From NCBI GenBank assembly GCA_023388675.1, contig JAEWFU010000199.1, positions 1-12,062 on the forward strand: DNA of 12,062 nucleotides, read 5' to 3'. The notes under the pieces are model-generated. The model saw only the letters and a program-made list of their open reading frames with translations, was not told where the DNA came from and made no database searches. Positions 5,634-12,062 of this stretch are shown piece after piece; positions within the stretch are counted from its first letter, which is position 1, and every line of letters starts with the position of its first letter. The DNA comes from Pseudomonadota bacterium. Lineage in GTDB: Bacteria > Pseudomonadota > Alphaproteobacteria > Rhizobiales > Rhizobiaceae. The translations under genes were made by a program, and so were the position numbers.

Positions 5634-6440
5634 CTACCCGTCCACCGTCCCGTCGGCAAACATCTTCTTCAGGATCGTCGCGAGACGTTGGCCGCCGAGC
5701 GGCGCCATCTCCTTCGTCTCGTCATGCGAAAGCTCGCTGCCGGTCATGCCGGCGGCAAGGTTTGTGATGACCGAACACGCGGCCACGCGCAGGCCGAGGA
5801 ATCGCGCGACGATCACCTCCGGCACGGTCGACATGCCCACCGCGTTGGCGCCCATGACGCGCGCCATGCGTATCTCTGCAGGCGTCTCGAAGGATGGCCC
5901 GGAGAACCACATATAGACGCCCTTGTGGAGCACCGTGCCGGTCGCCTGGGCCGCCCGCTCGAAGGCGGCTCGCATGCCGGCGTCGTAGGCCTCAGTGAGC
6001 CCGACGAAGCGCCTATCGGTCGGCTCGCCGAAAAGCGGGTTGGTGCCGGAAAAATTGATGTGGTCGGTGATCAGCATCACCGAGCCGGGGCCCATATCGG
6101 GTTCCAGCGAGCCCGCGGCATTGGTGAGGATCAGTTTCTCGATGCCGATGCCGGTCAGCGCCTCCAGCGCCGGCCGCATAGCCGCGGGGTTGCCGTGCTC
6201 GTAATAATGCGCGCGTCCGGCCAGCATGATGACAGGCGTGCCGCCGAGGTCACCGGCGACGAGCTGCCCTGCATGGCCGGTAACGCCGCTATGCGGAAAG
6301 ACCGGCAATTCGGCATAGGGGATGCGCACCGCGTTCTCGACCTCGTCGACGAGGCTGCCCAACCCGGAGCCCAGAACCAGCGCCGTCTTGGGCGTGCGCC
6401 CCTCCAGCGCCTCGGTGATGTTGGCGATGGTGCGGTTCAT
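5634..6440 (-). CDS. punA: Purine nucleoside phosphorylase, trimeric type
   Basis: This 268-residue cytoplasmic enzyme cleaves purine (deoxy)nucleosides with phosphate to base and (deoxy)ribose-1-phosphate. Length and motifs fit the trimeric PNP/MTAP family. Visible are ALVLGSGLG (20-28, phosphate loop), HSGVTGHAGQLVAG (50-63), LAGRAHYYEHG (73-83) with Arg76 and His78, TNAAGSL (106-112), GPSFETPAEIR (181-191), VGMSTVPEVIVA (201-212) and SVITNLAAG (223-231). Glu189 and Asn227 match the Glu/Asn pair that recognises 6-oxopurines in human PNP, so inosine and guanosine are the likely substrates; the symbol could also be given as xapA or deoD by other annotators. His239 matches the human catalytic-site His257 region. 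The start follows GGAG by about 10 bases and overlaps the cdd stop as ATGA (6437-6440). Confidence 0.93.
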   Translation of the reverse strand: MNRTIANITEALEGRTPKTALVLGSGLGSLVDEVENAVRIPYAELPVFPHSGVTGHAGQLVAGDLGGTPVIMLAGRAHYYEHGNPAAMRPALEALTGIGIEKLILTNAAGSLEPDMGPGSVMLITDHINFSGTNPLFGEPTDRRFVGLTEAYDAGMRAAFERAAQATGTVLHKGVYMWFSGPSFETPAEIRMARVMGANAVGMSTVPEVIVARFLGLRVAACSVITNLAAGMTGSELSHDETKEMAPLGGQRLATILKKMFADGTVDG

Positions 6441-6829
6441 TTCAGGATGTCTCCGGCAAAGCCCAGCGGCAGGATCTCACCCATGGTCAGGGTCTGGACG
6501 ACACCCGTCTCGTCGCACAAATGAAGCCGTGCGTCCGGCCCGGCGAACTCGGCGAGCCGCTGGCGGCAGCCGCCGCAGGGCGTGATGCGCGGCATCTTTT
6601 CGGCGACCACCGCGATCTCGGTGATCCTGCCACCACCGCCCATCACATAATGTCCTAGCGCCGTCGTTTCAGCGCACCAGCCCTCGGGATAGGACGCAAC
6701 CTCGATATTCGCGCCGGCGAAGATGCGCCCATCCTCGGTGCGGATCGCGGCACCGACCGGAAATCTGGAATACGGCGCATGGCATTTCGCCATCGCTTCA
6801 CGCGCGGCGAGGAAAAGATCATGCGACAT
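6437..6829 (-). CDS. cdd: Cytidine deaminase, short tetrameric type
   Basis: This 130-residue zinc enzyme deaminates cytidine and deoxycytidine to uridine and deoxyuridine in the cytoplasm. It carries the substrate motif NIEVASYPEGWCAETTALGH (41-60): Asn41 and Glu43 contact the ribose, Cys52 is a zinc ligand and Glu54 is the proton shuttle. TPCGGCRQRLAEF (83-95) supplies zinc ligands Cys85 and Cys88. Three cysteine ligands and the short length indicate the homotetrameric class (as in Bacillus), not the longer dimeric E. coli form. The gene begins 22 bases after the permease stop with only a weak SD (GAGTG), and its stop overlaps the purine phosphorylase start. It supplies the uridine/deoxyuridine that DeoA or a uridine phosphorylase would cleave. 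Confidence 0.96.
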   Translation of the reverse strand: MSHDLFLAAREAMAKCHAPYSRFPVGAAIRTEDGRIFAGANIEVASYPEGWCAETTALGHYVMGGGGRITEIAVVAEKMPRITPCGGCRQRLAEFAGPDARLHLCDETGVVQTLTMGEILPLGFAGDILK

Positions 6830-6851
6830 GGCGGCACTCGAACACGTTCAC

Positions 6852-7823
6852 TCAACGCTCCTTCACGTAGGGCACGCCGCCGGCGCGCGGCGGGATCGCC
6901 TTGCCGATGAAGCCTGCAAGCAGGATCACGGTCAGCACGTAGGGCAGCGCCTGGAAGAACTGCACCGGCACACGGCCGACCAGCGGCAGCGGCGTGCCCT
7001 GCAGGCGGATCGCCAGCGCGTCGAGGAAGCCGAACAGCAGGCAGGCGAACATCGCCGGCACAGGCCGCCACTTGGCGAAGATGAGGGCTGCGAGCGCGAT
7101 GAAGCCACGACCGGCGGTCATGTCCTTGACGAAGCCAGCATTCTGCGTCAGCGCCAGATAGGTACCCGCAACGCCGCAAAGGGCGCCGGTGATGAGTACG
7201 GCGCGATAGCGCAGCCATGTGACCGAGATGCCGGCGGTGTCGACCGCAGCCGGATTTTCGCCCACCGCCCGAAGGCGCAGACCGAAGCGGGTGCGGAAAA
7301 GCACCCACCATGTGGCGAAGACCATGAAGAACGCGAAATAGGCGAGGATCGAATGACCGGAGATCAGCTCGTAATAGACGTAGCCGACGATGGGAACATC
7401 CCGTACGGCCTCGGCAAACGGAAGGGAAACGGAGCCGAAGCGGCTGTCGGCGCCGAGCGACGGCGTTCGGCCGCCCTGGCTGAACCAAGCCTGTCCAAGA
7501 ATGATGGTGGAACCGGCCGCGATGAAATTGATGGCCACCCCGGAGACGATCTGGTTGCCGCGATGGGTAATCGAGGCGAAGCCGTGAACGAGTGCGAGAA
7601 AGCCGGAAACGAGGATCGCCGCGCCCAGCCCGATCCATGCGGAGCCGTAGACTGCGGCAGCGGCGCCGGCGGCGAAGGCACCTGCCAGCATCTTGCCTTC
7701 GAGACCGATGTCGAAGATGCCGGAACGCTCCGAATAGAGACCCGCGAGACAGGCCAGAAGCAGCGGGACCGACAGGCGGATCGTGGAGTCGAGGATGACG
7801 ACGAGGGTGTTGAAGAACTCCAT
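6852..7823 (-). CDS. Nucleoside ABC transporter permease, NupQ/YufQ-like
   Basis: This 323-residue very hydrophobic inner-membrane protein belongs to the BPD_transp_2 permease family (the branch paired with BMP-type binding proteins). Hydrophobic segments recur along its length (for example about 5-30, 45-75, 95-110, 150-180, 205-225, 240-285 and 290-310), consistent with some 8-10 membrane spans. The hallmark near the N-terminus reads SGIFDIGLEGKMLAG (34-48), a variant of the family's FNIGxEG box with Asp for Asn. A second conserved loop is LRLRAVGENPAAVDTAGI, which probably contacts the ATPase. The gene starts 1 base after the stop of the other permease. With its partner it should form the membrane channel of a nucleoside importer, supported by cdd and nucleoside phosphorylase genes directly downstream. 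Confidence 0.9.
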   Translation of the reverse strand: MEFFNTLVVILDSTIRLSVPLLLACLAGLYSERSGIFDIGLEGKMLAGAFAAGAAAAVYGSAWIGLGAAILVSGFLALVHGFASITHRGNQIVSGVAINFIAAGSTIILGQAWFSQGGRTPSLGADSRFGSVSLPFAEAVRDVPIVGYVYYELISGHSILAYFAFFMVFATWWVLFRTRFGLRLRAVGENPAAVDTAGISVTWLRYRAVLITGALCGVAGTYLALTQNAGFVKDMTAGRGFIALAALIFAKWRPVPAMFACLLFGFLDALAIRLQGTPLPLVGRVPVQFFQALPYVLTVILLAGFIGKAIPPRAGGVPYVKER

Positions 7824-7824
7824 C

Positions 7825-8964
7825 TCAGGCGTCTCCCTGCCGGGCAGCGGTCACGCCCATCGTCTTCGGACTGAGACTTGCAAACAGCGCCTGCACCGAA
7901 GGCCGGAACATGTGCTCGAGCGCGCCGGCAAACAGGATGACGAGGCCCTGGATGATGACGATCATGTCACGGCTTATTGCGGGCATCTCGAAAGCGAGCT
8001 CCGCCCCGCCCTGATAAAGCATGCCGAACAGGATGGCGGCAGGAACGATGCCGGCCGGATGCGAGCGGCCCATCAGCGCCACGGCGATGCCGACGAAGCC
8101 TGCGCCGGTGACGAAATCGAGCTGCAGCCGGTTCTGGTCGCCCATGACCGGGTTAAGCGCCATCATGCCGGCGAGAGCGCCGGAGATCATCATGGTGATG
8201 ATGATGATGCGCGCCTCGCCTATGCCGGCGTAACGCGCGGCCTTCGGGCTGAAACCCTGTGTGCGAATCTCATAGCCGAGCCGCGTGCGCCAGATCAGCA
8301 GCCAGACCAGGAACGCGCAGAGCAGCGCCAGCAGGAAGGAGATGTTGAACGGCGACGAGCGCACGGTGAAGCCTAACGCCTCCATCAGCCAGTTGAGCTT
8401 GGGCAACTGGCCGCCATCGAGGAAGGTACGGGTCTGCGGCGCCATCGACCCGGTGGGCTTGAGCACGCCCACCAGCAGATAGACCATCAGGCTGGCGGCG
8501 ATGAAATTGAACATGATCGTCGTGATGACGATATGCGAGCCGCGCCGGGCCTGCAGATAGGCCGGGACGAGGGCCCAGGCGGCGCCGATGGCCGCCGCAC
8601 CCAGAATGGCAAGCGGGAAGGTCAGCCACCACGGCAGGATCGAATCGAAGGTCAGGCAGACCAGCGCCACGCCGAGCCCGCCGACATAGGCCTGCCCCTC
8701 GCCGCCGATGTTGAACAGGCCGCCATGAAATGCGACCGCGACCGCGAGGCCGGTGAAGATGAAGCTCGTCGAATAATAGAGCGTGTAGGCGATGTTACGC
8801 CCGCCGCCGAACGCGCCCTCAACCATGATGGCAGCCGCCCGGAAGGGATTCTCACCCACCAGCAGCACGACCAGCCCCGCGACCGCGAAGGCGACCACGA
8901 GGTTGACGACGGGGATCAGTCCGTAGTCGGCCCAGGCCGGGAGCTTTGCGTATGGAGAACTCAT
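7825..8964 (-). CDS. Nucleoside ABC transporter permease, NupP/YufP-like
   Basis: This 379-residue inner-membrane permease is the longer partner of the heterodimeric channel, also BPD_transp_2 family. A short cytoplasmic N-terminus precedes hydrophobic segments at about 15-37, 60-80, 92-108, 112-134, 146-165, 210-230, 255-275, 285-297, 305-320 and 333-350. The family hallmark HGGLFNIGGEGQAYVGG (80-96) is perfect, and the coupling-loop motif is YEIRTQGFSPKAARYAGI (about 236-253). A stretch of isoleucine and methionine codons at about 254-263 makes a local GAT/ATC-rich tract in the DNA (8186-8210). The start at 8964 overlaps the ATPase stop in ATGA, so the two are likely translationally coupled. 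Substrate assignment to nucleosides rests on family and operon partners. Confidence 0.92.
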   Translation of the reverse strand: MSSPYAKLPAWADYGLIPVVNLVVAFAVAGLVVLLVGENPFRAAAIMVEGAFGGGRNIAYTLYYSTSFIFTGLAVAVAFHGGLFNIGGEGQAYVGGLGVALVCLTFDSILPWWLTFPLAILGAAAIGAAWALVPAYLQARRGSHIVITTIMFNFIAASLMVYLLVGVLKPTGSMAPQTRTFLDGGQLPKLNWLMEALGFTVRSSPFNISFLLALLCAFLVWLLIWRTRLGYEIRTQGFSPKAARYAGIGEARIIIITMMISGALAGMMALNPVMGDQNRLQLDFVTGAGFVGIAVALMGRSHPAGIVPAAILFGMLYQGGAELAFEMPAISRDMIVIIQGLVILFAGALEHMFRPSVQALFASLSPKTMGVTAARQGDA

Positions 8965-10493
8965 TCCGCGGCCTCCTGTTGTTCGACGCCGGCCATGAGC
9001 AGGCCCAGTTCGCCCTCACTTGCCTCGCCGTCGCGCTCGCCGACGATGCGACCGTCGAACATGACGAGGATGCGGTCGGACAGCGAACGGATCTCGTCCA
9101 GCTCCACGGAGACCAGGAGCACGGCCTTGCCTGCGTCGCGCATGTCGATGAGCCGCCTGTGGATGAACTCGATGGCGCCAACGTCGACGCCGCGCGTCGG
9201 CTGGCCGACGACCAGAACGCCCGGGTCTTTCTCCATTTCGCGCGCCAGCACAATCTTCTGCTGGTTGCCGCCGGAGAAGTTGGCGGTCTTCAGCCGCTCG
9301 TTGGCGGGGCGGATGTCGTATTTCTCGATCTTTTCGCGCGCATCGGTACGGATCGCCTCGATGTCGAGGAAGGGGCCGCGCAGATATTGCTTGTGGTCGT
9401 GATAGCCGAGGATCGAATTCTCGTATTCCTCGAACGGCAGGACGAGGCCGACATAGTGCCGGTCTTCCGGGACGTGGGCGAGGCCCCGGTCGCGCAACTC
9501 GCCGGGATCGGCGAGCCCGGTCACGTCGATCGGCTTGCCGTCGAGCATGACGGTGCCGGATTCGGCGCGACGGATGCCGGAGATGGTTTCCAGAAGCTCC
9601 GACTGGCCGTTGCCGGCGACACCCGCGATGCCGACGATCTCGCCGGCGCGCACGTCGAAGGACACATCGTTCACCATGGTCACGCCGCGCGAATCCTTCA
9701 CCGTAAGGTTCTTGACCGACAGCTTGAACTCGCCCGCTTTCGCCTCTCCCTTTTCCACCCGCAGGAGCACGCGACGACCGACCATCAGCTCGGCCAGTTC
9801 CTCCACCGTGGTTTCGGCGGTCTTGCGCGTGGCGACCATCTGGCCCTGCCGCATCACCGAGACATTGTCGGTGATGGCCATGATTTCGCGCAGCTTGTGC
9901 GTGATGAGCACGATGGTCTTACCCTCATCCTTCAACTGGGCGAGGATGCGGAAGAGATGGTCGGCCTCGGCCGGCGTGAGCACGCCGGTCGGCTCGTCGA
10001 GGATCAGCGTGTCCGCGCCGCGGTATAGGGCCTTGAGGATTTCCACGCGCTGCTGCAGGCCGACGGGAAGCTCCTCGATGATCGCGTTGGGGTTGACCTC
10101 GAGACCGTATTCCTTCTCGAGCCGGACGAGCTCCGCGCGCGCCTTGGCGATGGAGGAACCCAGCAGCGCCTCGCCCTCGGCGCCGAGGATGACGTTTTCC
10201 AGAACCGTAAAATTCTGCACCAGCATGAAATGCTGATGGACCATGCCGATGCCCGCCGCGATCGCATCGTTCGGCGTGCTGATCGAGGTCGGCCGGCCCG
10301 CAACGCGGATTTCGCCGCTGTCGGCCTGATAGAAGCCGTACAGGATCGACATCAGGGTCGACTTGCCCGCGCCGTTTTCACCGATGATGCCGTGGATGGT
10401 GCCGCGCGGAATCTCGAGATGGATGTCCCGGTTGGCGTGAACCGCGCCGAAACTCTTGTTTATGCCGACCAGTTCGATCGCAGCTTCTGCCAT
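8961..10493 (-). CDS. Nucleoside ABC transporter ATPase with two nucleotide-binding domains, NupO/YufO-like
   Basis: This 510-residue cytoplasmic ATPase has two fused ABC domains, as in sugar and nucleoside (BMP-type) importers. Domain 1 has Walker A GENGAGKST (38-46), a signature diverged to LPVGLQQR (142-149), Walker B LILDEPTG (163-170) and the switch His199. Domain 2 has a degenerate Walker A GVAGNGQSEL (291-300), signature FSGGNQQK (406-413) and VVGQPTRGVD (428-437), in which the Walker B Asp-Glu pair is replaced. This split between one active and one degenerate site is normal for the family. The ATG at 10493 was preferred to a TTG at 10505 because homology starts at IELVGINKSFG; the TTG lies directly beside the GAGGGG SD, so it remains possible. 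It is the first gene of the nucleoside operon. Confidence 0.94.
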   Translation of the reverse strand: MAEAAIELVGINKSFGAVHANRDIHLEIPRGTIHGIIGENGAGKSTLMSILYGFYQADSGEIRVAGRPTSISTPNDAIAAGIGMVHQHFMLVQNFTVLENVILGAEGEALLGSSIAKARAELVRLEKEYGLEVNPNAIIEELPVGLQQRVEILKALYRGADTLILDEPTGVLTPAEADHLFRILAQLKDEGKTIVLITHKLREIMAITDNVSVMRQGQMVATRKTAETTVEELAELMVGRRVLLRVEKGEAKAGEFKLSVKNLTVKDSRGVTMVNDVSFDVRAGEIVGIAGVAGNGQSELLETISGIRRAESGTVMLDGKPIDVTGLADPGELRDRGLAHVPEDRHYVGLVLPFEEYENSILGYHDHKQYLRGPFLDIEAIRTDAREKIEKYDIRPANERLKTANFSGGNQQKIVLAREMEKDPGVLVVGQPTRGVDVGAIEFIHRRLIDMRDAGKAVLLVSVELDEIRSLSDRILVMFDGRIVGERDGEASEGELGLLMAGVEQQEAAE

Positions 10494-10639
10494 GCGCCCG
10501 ATCAACCCCTCTGGAACTTTGTTTTTATCGTTTGGTCAAGACATCTAGCATGGCGATTTCCGCCTTGCCAATGTGCTGCGCTTGCCACAACCCCGGTTCA
10601 CTCTCGACAAATCACCGCGCCCTTGTCAATTTCGCCGAC
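10494..10639. promoter_or_regulatory. Divergent intergenic region between transporter operon and iron ADH gene
   Basis: These 146 bases must carry the promoters of both divergent units. On the minus strand a -35-like CTTGACC (10534-10540) is followed by an A-rich tract and then the GAGGGG SD near 10510, but I see no convincing -10 at the right spacing. On the plus strand TTGCCA (10565-10570) is a weak -35 candidate without a clear -10, and no SD lies before the ATG at 10640. No gene or strong palindrome is seen. Confidence 0.4.
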
Positions 10640-11815
10640 ATGGATACCCACGCATTTGCCCCCTTCACCTTCAACACCACGCCATCCGTGATCTTCGAGC
10701 CGGGAGCCGCGCGCCGCTTCGGTATGCTTGCCGGCCGCAAGCTCGGGCGCGCAGTGCTTTTCGTCACCGATCCCGGCCTGCGCAAGCTCGGCCTTTGCGA
10801 CCAGGCGATCGCATCGCTGGAGGCGGAGGGCGCGACGGTCACCGTTTTCGATGCCGTCGAGGCGGACCCGTCGCGCGGGACGCTGGAACAGGCGGTGGAA
10901 GCGGGACGCGCGGCCGGCGCCACCGGCGTAGCGGGCTTCGGCGGCGGATCGTCGCTGGACGTCGCCAAGCTTGCCGCCCTCCTGATCGGCTCCGGCGAGA
11001 ATCTCGACGAAGCCTGGGGTGTCGGGCAGGCGAAGGGGCCGCGCCTGCCTCTGGCGCTGATGCCGACCACCGCAGGTACCGGATCGGAGGTGACGCCGGT
11101 CTCGATTATCACCGTGGGCGAAGAAGAAAAGCGCGGCGTTTCCTCGCCGGCCATCCTGCCCGACATCGCCGTGCTCGACGCCGAGCTGACGCTCGGCCTG
11201 CCGCCAGCGATCACGGCCGCGACCGGCATCGATGCGATGGTGCATGCGATCGAGGCCTATGCGTCCAGGAATGCCAACAACAACCCGCTGTCGCGGATGC
11301 TGGCCCGGCAGGCGCTGCAATTGCTGGGCGCCAACATCGAAACGGCCGTGCTCGACGGCAGCAACATCGAGGCGCGCGGCGCGATGCTGCTGGGCTCGAT
11401 GCTGGCCGGCCAGGCCTTCGCCAATTCGCCGGTTGCCGCAGTCCACGCGCTTGCCTATCCGATCGGCGGCACGTTCCACATTCCGCACGGGCTTTCCAAC
11501 GCGCTGGTGCTGCCGCATGTGCTGCGCTTCAACGCGCCGGATGCGGCGCATCTCTATGCGGAGATCGCCGCCGACGCGTTTCCGCAGCTCTCCGCCGAGG
11601 ATGGCGTGCAGGGTCGCTGCGCGGCCTTCATCGAGGAGCTGGCCGCACTGTCGCGCAGGGTGGGGCTGCAACCGCGATTGCGCGACGTCGGCATCGGCGA
11701 GGAGCATCTGGCCAAGATGGCTTCCGACGCGATGAAGCAGCAGCGCCTGCTGGTCAACAATCCGCGGGAAGTGAACGAGGCCGACGCGCTGGCGATCTAT
11801 CGGGCGGCGTGGTGA
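10640..11815 (+). CDS. Iron-containing (group III) alcohol dehydrogenase
   Basis: This 391-residue cytoplasmic protein is an NAD(P)-dependent oxidoreductase of the FucO/EutG/AdhB family, interconverting an alcohol and an aldehyde or ketone; the substrate is not predictable. The cofactor domain has FGGGSSLDVAK (100-110) and MPTTAGTGSEVTPVS (141-155). The metal ligands are in place: Asp198 and His202 in TGIDAMVHAIEAY, and His269 and His283 in AVHALAYPIGGTFHIPHGLS, with the same 4- and 14-residue spacings as FucO Asp196/His200/His263/His277. The residue matching FucO His267 is Tyr273. The start at 10640 matches the family N-terminus (FTFNTTPSVIFEPG); an upstream open extension to 10532 has no homology-like sequence and is rejected. 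No SD is visible before this ATG. The stop overlaps the next gene by GTGA. Confidence 0.92.
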   Translation: MDTHAFAPFTFNTTPSVIFEPGAARRFGMLAGRKLGRAVLFVTDPGLRKLGLCDQAIASLEAEGATVTVFDAVEADPSRGTLEQAVEAGRAAGATGVAGFGGGSSLDVAKLAALLIGSGENLDEAWGVGQAKGPRLPLALMPTTAGTGSEVTPVSIITVGEEEKRGVSSPAILPDIAVLDAELTLGLPPAITAATGIDAMVHAIEAYASRNANNNPLSRMLARQALQLLGANIETAVLDGSNIEARGAMLLGSMLAGQAFANSPVAAVHALAYPIGGTFHIPHGLSNALVLPHVLRFNAPDAAHLYAEIAADAFPQLSAEDGVQGRCAAFIEELAALSRRVGLQPRLRDVGIGEEHLAKMASDAMKQQRLLVNNPREVNEADALAIYRAAW

Positions 11816-12062
11816 GCGAGCGCCCGATCCCCTCGAGCCGCGGCGATTATCGCGCATTCCGCACCATCGCGACGCGCTGGATGGACAACGACCTCTACGG
11901 CCACATGAACAATGTGGTGCACTATTCGCTGTTCGACACGGCGGTGAACGGCTGGCTGATCGAGCAAGGCGTGCTCGACATCCACAACGGCGAGCAGATC
12001 GGGCTCGTCGTCGAAACCGGCTGCCGCTACTTTTCCGAAATGGCGTTTCCCGACATGGTCAC
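11812..12062 (+). CDS. Acyl-CoA thioesterase, hotdog fold (4HBT/YbgC/FadM-like), 5' part
   Basis: The first 83 codons are present and the gene runs off the window end. After a GTG start the product reads VSERPIPSSRGDYRAFRTIA, then TRWMDNDLYGHMNNVVHYSL, which is the family motif with the usual Asp-x-Asp-x-x-Gly-His-x-Asn-Asn active-site region, followed by FDTAVNGWLIEQGV and a second strand GLVVETGCRYFSEMAFPDMV. Hotdog thioesterases of this kind hydrolyse acyl-CoA or aryl-CoA esters in the cytoplasm. The GTG at 11812 overlaps the alcohol dehydrogenase stop (GTGA, 11812-11815), which implies co-translation and perhaps a shared pathway handling an aldehyde and a CoA ester (inference). Confidence 0.88.
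   Translation, partial: MSERPIPSSRGDYRAFRTIATRWMDNDLYGHMNNVVHYSLFDTAVNGWLIEQGVLDIHNGEQIGLVVETGCRYFSEMAFPDMV

Noticed and set aside
8186..8210. GAT/ATC-rich tract with a short inverted repeat
   Set aside because: Explained by consecutive Ile and Met codons in a membrane segment of the permease; the frame and protein alignment are continuous.
10598..11857. Minus-strand open frame of 419 codons opposite the iron ADH
   Set aside because: The plus strand carries complete cofactor and metal-ligand motifs; the minus frame is Arg/Gln-rich with no domain.

Overview
The window is high-GC, densely packed bacterial chromosome. It most likely comes from an alphaproteobacterium of the Hyphomicrobiales (rhizobia or Phyllobacteriaceae type). 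This rests on protein flavour, the many 4-base ATGA/GTGA gene overlaps, and a C/G-rich palindromic intergenic element of the mosaic kind common in that order. The assignment is inferred from general resemblance; no search was run. No RNA gene, transposase, phage gene or CRISPR array was seen.

Layout. (1) Bases 1-1415, plus strand: the 3' part of coaBC (coenzyme A synthesis), overlapped by a GNAT acetyltransferase gene. (2) Bases 1420-4001, minus strand: a compact five-gene operon, arsR-like regulator, single-domain SRPBCC/AHSA1 protein, two-domain SRPBCC fusion, VOC protein, VOC protein. It starts from an apparently leaderless promoter overlaid by two matching palindromes, which looks like autorepression. 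(3) Bases 4062-10493, minus strand: a nucleoside uptake and salvage operon. Transcription order is ABC ATPase, permease, permease, cytidine deaminase (cdd), purine nucleoside phosphorylase, a 154-bp inverted-repeat element, then thymidine phosphorylase (deoA). deoA is interrupted by a single in-frame TAA at codon 219 and is otherwise intact. (4) Bases 10640-12062, plus strand and divergent from the transporter: an iron-dependent alcohol dehydrogenase gene, overlapped by the start of a hotdog-fold thioesterase gene that runs off the window.

How it works together. The transporter would bring nucleosides into the cytoplasm. Cdd deaminates cytidine and deoxycytidine, the purine phosphorylase cleaves (deoxy)inosine and (deoxy)guanosine to base plus (deoxy)ribose-1-phosphate, and DeoA would cleave thymidine and deoxyuridine. 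The periplasmic BMP-type binding protein usual for this transporter is not next to it. If the deoA stop codon is real, the pyrimidine deoxynucleoside branch is blocked while import and the purine branch stay intact.

The most unusual features are the deoA nonsense codon, the twin-operator leaderless arsR promoter driving the SRPBCC/VOC operon of unknown substrate, the SRPBCC fusion, and the 154-bp element inside the salvage operon. I see no convincing wholly new system. The arsR-SRPBCC-VOC operon is the best candidate for undescribed function.
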